Shown here piece after piece: positions 1 through 5,074 of a DNA stretch of 5,074 bases. Below the pieces are notes generated by a model. That model was not told the origin of the DNA, made no database searches, and was given only the letters and a program-made list of their open reading frames with translations. A program made the position numbers and the translations under genes. Every line of letters begins with the position of its first letter. Positions within the stretch are counted from its first letter, which is position 1. Source of the DNA: Patescibacteria group bacterium UBA5194 (GTDB lineage Bacteria; Patescibacteriota; Gracilibacteria; BD1-5; UBA6164); contig DHWA01000027.1 in NCBI GenBank assembly GCA_002412935.1, positions 1 to 5,074 of the forward strand, written 5' to 3'.

Positions 1-241
1 TGTATTTTTTTATTAAAGTTGTTTCAAGTATCAAGCTTTCTTTTTCATTGTTTACTACTATTGTTTTTATATCTTTTATTTCGCTAACCATCTTTTTTTT
101 ACCAAAATTTAGCTTTGTTTTTGAGTTAAAATATGAATTAACACGATTTAAAAGATTTATACTTTTTCAAACATAAATAATCTTTCAATCTTTGTTGAAA
201 AACTGGTATATTCAAGGCGATTTTGGGATAGAAGATAACAT
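1..241 (-). CDS. uvrC: UvrABC excision nuclease subunit C, N-terminal part (runs off left edge)
   Basis: This is the first 80 codons of uvrC, read on the minus strand from the ATG at 241-239 with UGA as glycine. UvrC makes the dual incision beside bulky DNA lesions in nucleotide excision repair, and its N-terminal GIY-YIG domain makes the 3' cut. The protein opens MLSSIPKSPGIYQFF, the usual UvrC start just ahead of the first nuclease strand. GIY lies at residues 10-12 and the second strand reads IIYVGKS, followed by NLLNRVNSYF. From residue 51 on, MVSEIKDIKTIVV and ESLILETTLIKKY match the known UvrC segment leading to the 'KPKYN' region, which lies beyond the window. Three of its four glycines (codons at 214-212, 187-185 and 169-167) are TGA, including both motif glycines. 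A standard-code caller would miss it. No Shine-Dalgarno precedes the start. The family call is firm. Confidence 0.94.
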
Positions 242-274
242 TTTAAAATTCTAAAAATTAAAATATTTTAAATT

Positions 275-301
275 ATTATATTTTTATTTTTAAAAACTCA
301 A
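275..301 (-). promoter_or_regulatory. Possible promoter of uvrC
   Basis: On the minus strand, a perfect TATAAT (280-275) lies about 34 bases before the uvrC start. A TTGAGT (301-296) sits upstream with a short 15-base spacer. The region is so AT-rich that a TATAAT can occur by chance, and the spacer is suboptimal. This is a candidate only. Confidence 0.3.
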
Positions 302-317
302 TAAAATTTGTGATTTT

Positions 318-346
318 TTGATTATACTGACAATTTATGTTAAAAT
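318..346 (+). promoter_or_regulatory. Promoter of the 652-residue gene, extended -10 type
   Basis: TTGATT (318-323) is followed by a 17-base spacer and TAAAAT (341-346). The TGT at 338-340 forms an extended -10 (TGn). Transcription would start near 353, giving a leader of about 25 bases to the ATG at 378. The leader is all A/T-rich and has no Shine-Dalgarno. The promoter at 2340-2368 has the same spacer, the same -10, a TGn, and the same 37-base distance from the -10 to the ATG, which supports both. Confidence 0.65.
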
Positions 347-377
347 TATTAGTAATTATAATTTTTATTTACTTTAT

Positions 378-2336
378 ATGTCTGAATTTGCTTTACAAAA
401 TGTTGATAAAAATTCTGAAGGGATAACCCATAAAGTTTGAGTAGAAGAATGGCATATAAAGAATTTGCTTGAATCTATATCAAATTTGTTAGAACAGAAT
501 CATAATAATTGAAGTATATCTGAAGAAGAATATATAAAACAAAGAAATGAAATAATAAAACTGTTTAATGAACAAAATCTAGAAAGAAGTCTGTTGATAA
601 AAAAATATAAGGAACTTGAATCATTGGTATTAAAAAAATCTGAAAATGAAAGAAAAGAGTGATGAGAGGATTCTTTTATTGTCAATATGTTTAAGTGATG
701 ATTATATAAGGTAATTTCAATTGATAAGGATTTAGAAAAGAATGATCCAATGCAAAATTTTACAAAATGAGTTATTGATGAATTAATATCTTTACCTGAA
801 TTAGTTGAAGTTTTGATTAGGGATTCAAATGCTAGAAAACAATTTATAGATTGAATAAAAAATCTTACTTGGGAACAAGTAAAAGATACTTTTTTTGATT
901 GAGTATGAAATATTGCATCTTGAGATGCATATGAGACATGAAAATCAGCTGTATTTACTATATTACTTTTGACTTGATTGGGGGGATTAGCAAAATCAGG
1001 AGCATCTGTAGCTTGAAAAATAGCTTCAAAAACTATGTCAAAAACTTGAATAAAATCAATAGAAAAATCTGTTTTAAAAACTGTAGTAAGTGCTACTGAT
1101 GATACTTTAGGCTCTACTTGAAAAATTATTTGAAAACAGACTATAGATTTAACTGAAAATGTTTGAAAAAGTATAATAAAATGAGCTGATGAATTATCTT
1201 TATGAAATAAAACTTTTTGAGTAGTTGAAAAATCTATAAATTCAATTAAAAATGTTGGTAAAGTTGGAGCTTTATCATATGCTACGGCAACTTGACTTTG
1301 ACAACAAGGTGTTAATAATGATTATACTACTGATAATTCTCCAAAAAATTCTTCAGATAATTTTAATTATTCTAAATATAAAGATTTTAAAAATCCTAAA
1401 AACATATCAGAATCAGAAAAAAATGCTGAGAAATTTCTATATCAAGATATAGAAGAATCAGCTTTAGATATACTTGATGAGACATATAATCCAACTAGTC
1501 CTTGAGATAGAAAATTTCTTAGATTATTTAAAAAAATACCTTTAGATAAAATATATGAAGCACATGATAAATCTGATTGATTAGAAAACATTGATGATGT
1601 AATAAAAAAATATGATAGTTATATTGATATTATTATGCAAGAGTATATTGGTGATAAATTTAAAAAGTATCGTTGAGTAAGGCAACAATCTCAACTGTCT
1701 CAAGAATTGAGAAATAAAATAATTAAATTAGCAAAAGCTAGAACACAAGTACTTTTTTATAATATTGGAGAATTTTTACGGAAAGAAAAGTGATCAGAAT
1801 CGGAAAAATTAGTAAGTAATAAAAAGAGATACAAATATATATGAGATTTAATAAATAACAATACAAAATTTAATGAATTTATTAAAGGAAAAAAGAGTAT
1901 TATAACAGATGATGTATGATATAATGAATTTAAATCTAATCAAATAAATTGATTATATAATAAATTAAATAGTGTAGAAAAGGATATAGATTTAATGTAT
2001 CCTAAGTGATTGTATTATGATGTAGATTATGGGTCTGGTATTGTAACAAAAAGTATTGGATATAAATGAAATAATTTTCCAGAAGATAAGAGATGATTTT
2101 ATATCTGATGATATAAGTATAAACTTGATTGAGTAAATGATATAACTAGTATCTGAATAGATTGAGATGATTTGGTTATTAAATGAAATATATATTGAAA
2201 ACCAAATAGTGAAATAAAGTTATCAAAAACAAGTTTTGCAGAATGAATAAGTGATTTACTTTTTAAATGATATCAAAAAGTTCCATCAACTGATTTAAAA
2301 AAAGAAATTACTATACAAAGAGATATAGTAGTCTAA
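378..2336 (+). CDS. Unknown 652-residue protein, UGA-Gly rich, with glycine-rich hydrophobic segment
   Basis: I do not recognise this protein. The frame is open from ATG 378 to TAA 2334-2336 only if TGA is glycine: it holds 42 TGA against 14 GGN codons, and two TGG. There is no signal peptide. Residues about 22-75 look like a helical hairpin followed by coiled coil; NGSISEEEYIKQR (44-56) recalls SHOCT-type short hairpins, a weak resemblance. Residues 191-205 are hydrophobic (AVFTILLLTGLGGLA) and run into small-residue spacing with G203, G208 and G213, continuing glycine-rich to about 315. This suits membrane insertion or tight helix packing. An Asn/Ser-rich stretch (about 318-345) separates it from a charged helical region (345-540). 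Residues 542-615 look beta-rich with glycine turns (KGLYYDVDYGSG, IGIDGDDLVIKG). The central part vaguely recalls the Gly/Ala-rich pre-toxin regions of polymorphic toxins, but I see no toxin active site. It has its own promoter and lies divergent from uvrC. The gene call is strong; the function is open. Confidence 0.93.
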
Positions 2337-2339
2337 TTT

Positions 2340-2368
2340 TTGATAAAATAAAAATAATATGGTAAAAT
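2340..2368 (+). promoter_or_regulatory. Promoter of the 741-residue gene, extended -10 type
   Basis: TTGATA (2340-2345), a 17-base spacer and TAAAAT (2363-2368), with TGG at 2360-2362 as an extended -10. It starts four bases after the stop codon of the preceding gene and fills most of the 63-base spacer. The predicted start near 2375 gives a leader of about 25 bases with no Shine-Dalgarno before ATG 2400. This is the best-matched promoter in the window. I see no terminator between the two large genes, so read-through from the upstream gene is also possible. Confidence 0.72.
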
Positions 2369-2399
2369 TAATGTAAATTTATATTTTAATTAAATAATT

Positions 2400-4625
2400 A
2401 TGAGTGAAAATCCAGGTGAAACACAAGAATCACAAGTTGAAAATAAAAATGAAATTAAACCTGAAAATAATCCTTTTAAAACTTGAAATTTTTTAGAGCA
2501 AATTGGTAACGTTGATTGAAGATGATGACTCAATTTTAAACCAATGACTAGGGAACAATTTAATGAATTTAAAAGTAAAGTTCCAGATATGCCTGCATGA
2601 GTTACTTTTGAAAAATTTAATGAATTTTTTTTACAAATAACAAAAGAATTAAAAGAAAAATATTGACTTGATGAATCAAATATTGCCGAAGTAACTGCAG
2701 ATGAATGGAAAGAATTTAATAGCAAACTATTAATATCAAATAATCAAGTAGATACAACTGTTAAATTTGTATATGAAGAAGTAATTGAAACTAAAGTACA
2801 TGATGAAAAAATGAAAGCTGTTTCTATAGATAATGTTACTACTTGAATTAAAAATGATAGATTAACAAATGCTAAAAAAGCTGTAAATGATAAACTCGAT
2901 GAGCAATTAAGACAATACGATTTCTTATGAGACAGAAAAGAAATGGTAAAACTTGTTATTTTAGACAAAATTATACAAAATCCAGCTGCACAAAGAGTAA
3001 AAAATTATTTAGAATCAATTACAAATTTATTTAAAGATCCAAGTAAAGTTTTGACAGAGTGAACTAGTATTATTTCAGAAGGTAATTCAGTTTGAAAAGA
3101 TGTTAAGGATATGGTTGATAATATTATTAAGCCTTATACTGATTTATTAGATAAGATTAATAAAAAACTAAGTGATCATGAATTATGAAAAAACACAGAC
3201 ACATATTTGACATCTGAACAAAAAAGAAAACTTATTTCTCATATAGATTTTTTCAATGATCCTACAAAACTTGAATGAGGATTCAATGCAGACGATATAT
3301 TGAAACAAATGGATGATTTATTAGCAGATCCAAATAAATTTAATAATTCTAAAGAATTAACTGATGAAGATAAGAAAAAACTTGTAGAATATATGTTGGT
3401 CTCAAGAGAACATATAGAATCTACTTTAAATGATCTTCAAAAATGAGATAAACTTAAAGATATGGCTTTAAATGTAGCATGATTAAATTGACCGATTTGA
3501 AAAATGTGAAAATGAATTATTGAATTTTTACTTAAAATACCAATTTTATGAGGTATAATTGCTTCGTTTTTATGACTTGATCCAGAAAGAGCAGTTGATG
3601 ATTTCAATGAACAGATTTTAACTCATAAGACATTGAAAGCTTTAAAAACTTTTTGAATACAAAAAGACAAGGATTGAAATAAAATAAAAGATTGAGAAAA
3701 ACAATTTGAATGAATAGATTTATCAGCGATAAATCATAATGAAACAAAAAATGAATTGAAAAGAGTAAATGAATTTAAAAATTCTATTACTGTGCCAGCA
3801 GAAGAAACTAAAAATAAAACTGAGGAAAGTAAAAAGGATGATAAAAAAGAAGATAAAAAACCAGAAACTCCTACGACTAAACCAAAATTTGAAAAAGATA
3901 CTGATTTTTGGAAAGAAGCTTTTTCTGCACAATGAATTGATAAAGATTGAAGTAATTTGAAATTTGAGATAACTAATGAACAAAAGAAAGATTGAATTAC
4001 TAGTGAAGAATTTAATAAAATTATTGAGGATTGATTTGATGCTTTTGAAGCAGGGAAAACTAAAAAAGATAATGCTGATAAAAAAGAAAAAGAAGATAAA
4101 AAAAATCAAGAAACAACTTCTAAAATACAATGATTGGAAACTGAAATAAAATGATTAAATGAACAATTGATTAATATAGATAAAGTATTAAAGTGAGAAT
4201 ATAAAAATAATGAAAAATGGTCTAGTTTATTACCTTTTTGATGGTCAGCTATAAATTGAATAAAAATTCAAGATATATTAAATAATCATAATAATGATTT
4301 TAATAGTATTTTAAATGATAAGTTAAGTATTGCTGAACAGTCAGATTCAACAAATACAGATGCCTTAACAGAAAATTATAGAAAAATATTTAATTTATTT
4401 TTTTCTCTGATAAAAGATTTTTATAAAGAGAATAAAATAATCCCTAGTACTGAAACTTTACAAGTTTTTTTAAATTCAAAATGATATATATTTAATGAAT
4501 TTATAAATAATAATATAACTAAATTAGTAGAAGAAAAAACTCATAAAGAAAAAGAATTAAAATGATTACAAGCAACTCTGACATCAACAGTACCACCAGT
4601 TGTAGAAACACCTCAAGTAAATTAA
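2400..4625 (+). CDS. Unknown 741-residue charged helical protein with coiled coil and hydrophobic Gly-periodic segment
   Basis: I do not recognise this protein. The frame runs unbroken from ATG 2400 to TAA 4623-4625 with 35 TGA (glycine), six GGN and four TGG codons. Residues 1-28 are polar, probably disordered, and not a signal peptide. Residues 45-350 look helical and acidic, with three copies of a short DP[STN]K motif (D213, D287, D310) and a pair LTSEQKRKL (270-278) / LTDEDKKKL (320-328). Residues 361-372 place glycine every two to three positions, leading into a hydrophobic stretch 373-393 (EFLLKIPILGGIIASFLGL). That is the only likely membrane-interacting segment. Two Lys/Glu/Asp-rich linkers (about 466-500 and 553-575) flank a small unit with W504. 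Residues 576-597 form a regular heptad (I576, L579, I583, L586, L590, I593, L597). The C-terminal helical region ends in a short Pro/Val/Thr tail (PPVVETPQVN). The make-up suggests a structural, binding or surface protein rather than an enzyme; this is inference. It may share a transcript with the small membrane gene 22 bases downstream. Confidence 0.93.
3027..3341 (+). repeat. Three copies of a short internal protein motif, [LF][LF]xDP[STN]K[VLF]
   Basis: Within the 741-residue protein the motif occurs as LFKDPSKV (residues 210-217), FFNDPTKL (284-291) and LLADPNKF (307-314), each at the end of a predicted helix. The spacing is irregular (74 and 23 residues). It may mark degenerate helical repeats, or simply be recurrent helix-capping turns. 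Confidence 0.35.
4119..4190 (+). other. Coiled-coil segment in the 741-residue protein
   Basis: Codons for residues 574-597 place I, L, I, L, L, I, L at alternating 3- and 4-residue steps (576, 579, 583, 586, 590, 593, 597). This is three full heptads with charged residues between them. Two of the intervening residues (578 and 585) are UGA-encoded glycines, which is unusual inside a coiled coil. It follows directly on a Lys/Glu-rich linker, so it could be an oligomerisation unit. Confidence 0.6.
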
Positions 4626-4647
4626 CATTACCAATAAATCCCACCCT

Positions 4648-4893
4648 ATGAAAAACATATTTAAGAAAAAAAATAATTATAAAAAAAGAATGATTTACAT
4701 ATTTAGTGATATGAAATTACTAATAATAACTCTTTCTGTAATTATGATTTGGAGATGATTTTGGAATTTTCTTGACCACTATTTTTTTGAAAATTATTTT
4801 ATATTATCCAATTTTTTGTCTATATTGATTTGAGTTGTAATAATTGTACTCTTAAAATTATTTCATGAAGATTTTAAAGATTTTAAATTTTAA
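4648..4893 (+). CDS. Small membrane protein, 81 residues, two predicted membrane helices
   Basis: The frame runs from ATG 4648 to TAA 4891-4893, with two TGA codons read as glycine (residues 37 and 62) and two TGG codons for tryptophan. The N-terminus is lysine-rich (MKNIFKKKNNYKKR), so it probably stays in the cytoplasm. A hydrophobic stretch at 23-35 ends in WRGFWNFLDHYFF (35-47), and a second lies at 52-71 (ILSNFLSILIGVVIIVLLKL), before a charged tail. A WRG-W-(N)-LD-Y pattern between two helices is, to my memory, seen in small uncharacterised membrane proteins of CPR bacteria, but I cannot name a family. The ATG at 4690 (residue 15) is a possible later start; 4648 is preferred because it keeps the basic N-terminus. 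There is no Shine-Dalgarno. It lies 22 bases after the preceding gene, and its stop codon touches the terminator hairpin. Confidence 0.85.
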
Positions 4894-4932
4894 AAAATAG
4901 AGTCAGTTTTTTAAAAACTGGCTCTATTTTTG
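4892..4932. terminator. Bidirectional intrinsic terminator shared by two convergent genes
   Basis: AAAAATAGAGTCAG (4893-4906) pairs with CTGGCTCTATTTTT (4918-4931) over 14 positions, with a single T-G wobble at 4903/4921. The loop holds T6/A5, which can extend the stem. A U-run follows the stem in both orientations, so it can stop transcription from both sides. The stop codon of the small membrane gene (4891-4893) touches the left arm, and the TAG of the minus-strand gene (4926-4924) lies inside the right arm. Confidence 0.88.
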
Positions 4933-5074
4933 TATAAGATTATCGTAATTAACCCATAAAATAGCATCAAGATGAATTTCTGGAATTTCTAGTTTTTCGG
5001 ATAAATCATAGTAAAAAATTTTTATATCTGTGTAATCTTCTTTGTATAATTCAAAAATTTTGGTTAATCTAGAA
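4924..5074 (-). CDS. C-terminal 49 residues of an unidentified protein (runs off right edge)
   Basis: On the minus strand a frame is open from the window edge to TAG 4926-4924. It encodes 49 complete residues beginning SRLTKIFELYKEDYTD and ending IPEIHLDAILWVNYDNLIQK. The sequence looks like a real globular C-terminus, with alternating aromatic and charged residues and one tryptophan. I cannot assign a family from this fragment. It contains no in-frame TGA and no glycine at all, so it gives no independent test of the code. It ends inside the shared terminator hairpin, as expected for a gene converging on the small membrane gene. Confidence 0.75.
   Translation of the reverse strand, partial: SRLTKIFELYKEDYTDIKIFYYDLSEKLEIPEIHLDAILWVNYDNLIQK

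Noticed and set aside
357..362. Perfect TATAAT just before the 652-residue gene
   Set aside because: No acceptable -35 lies 16-18 bases upstream, and it would leave a leader of under 10 bases. The extended -10 at 341-346 with TTGATT is a better fit.
1252..1452. Plus-strand 66-codon Ile/Leu-rich ORF
   Set aside because: It is a frame-shifted shadow of the Asn/Lys-rich part of the 652-residue gene, with no promoter or plausible start context. The same applies to the minus-strand ORF at 500-685 and the plus-strand one at 3769-3960.
2390..2968. Two minus-strand ORFs (2390-2725 and 2744-2968)
   Set aside because: They lie wholly antisense to the start of the 741-residue gene. They persist because plus-strand TGA reads as TCA (Ser) on the other strand.
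3723..4130. Minus-strand Phe/Ile-rich ORF of 135 codons
   Set aside because: It is the antisense of the Lys/Glu/Asp-rich linkers of the 741-residue protein; AAA/GAA codons read backwards give Phe runs. It has no start context or family features.
378..4625. Reading UGA as tryptophan (code 4, Mycoplasma-like)
   Set aside because: It would give over 6 percent tryptophan in the 652-residue protein, including tandem Trp-Trp, and would put Trp at the invariant UvrC glycines. Independent TGG codons are present at a normal low rate.
378..4625. Heavily decayed pseudogenes under the standard code
   Set aside because: About 80 TGA but no in-frame TAA or TAG over more than 4 kb, with intact reading frames, is not decay. 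Random decay would produce all three stops and frameshifts.
4600..4628. Separate promoter for the small membrane gene (TTGTAG, 17 bases, TAACAT)
   Set aside because: Only three and four of six positions match consensus, and it would leave a leader of about 13 bases. Read-through from the upstream gene is as likely.
1..5074. CRISPR array, tRNA/rRNA gene, insertion sequence or phage hallmark
   Set aside because: I found no spaced direct repeats, cloverleaf, terminal inverted repeats, or transposase/integrase motifs on either strand.

Overview
This AT-rich window only makes sense if UGA is read as glycine. I count about 82 in-frame TGA codons across four genes. One of them encodes the invariant glycine of the GIY-YIG nuclease motif at the start of a recognisable uvrC. 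This is genetic code 25, known from Candidatus Absconditabacteria (SR1) and Gracilibacteria (BD1-5) in the Candidate Phyla Radiation. In-frame TGG is rare and separate and still fits tryptophan. The terminators used are TAA (three genes) and TAG (one gene). A standard-code reading shatters the window into short false ORFs.

Layout: (1) 1-241, minus strand: the first 80 codons of uvrC, running off the left edge. (2) 242-377: a divergent AT-rich promoter region. (3) 378-2336, plus: a 652-residue protein of unknown function, with an N-terminal helical hairpin, a central hydrophobic glycine-rich segment, a helical region and a glycine-turn beta-rich C-terminus. (4) 2337-2399: a short spacer with a second promoter. 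(5) 2400-4625, plus: a 741-residue, mostly helical, highly charged protein of unknown function, with a hydrophobic Gly-periodic segment, two Lys/Glu/Asp-rich linkers and a heptad coiled coil. (6) 4648-4893, plus: an 81-residue protein with two likely membrane helices. (7) 4892-4932: a strong hairpin acting as a shared bidirectional terminator. (8) 4924-5074, minus: the last 49 residues of an unidentified protein that converges on the hairpin.

The two large proteins are the main novelty. I recognise neither. Both lack a signal peptide, both carry one internal Gly-rich hydrophobic stretch, and both start exactly 37 bases after the first base of an extended -10 promoter of the same design. That suggests shared regulation and perhaps a shared role at the membrane or cell surface of a host-dependent CPR bacterium, but this is inference. 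None of the four visible starts has a Shine-Dalgarno sequence. The small membrane protein follows the second large gene after 22 bases and ends at the terminator, so it may be co-transcribed with it. uvrC is ordinary DNA repair and is not linked in function to the rest.
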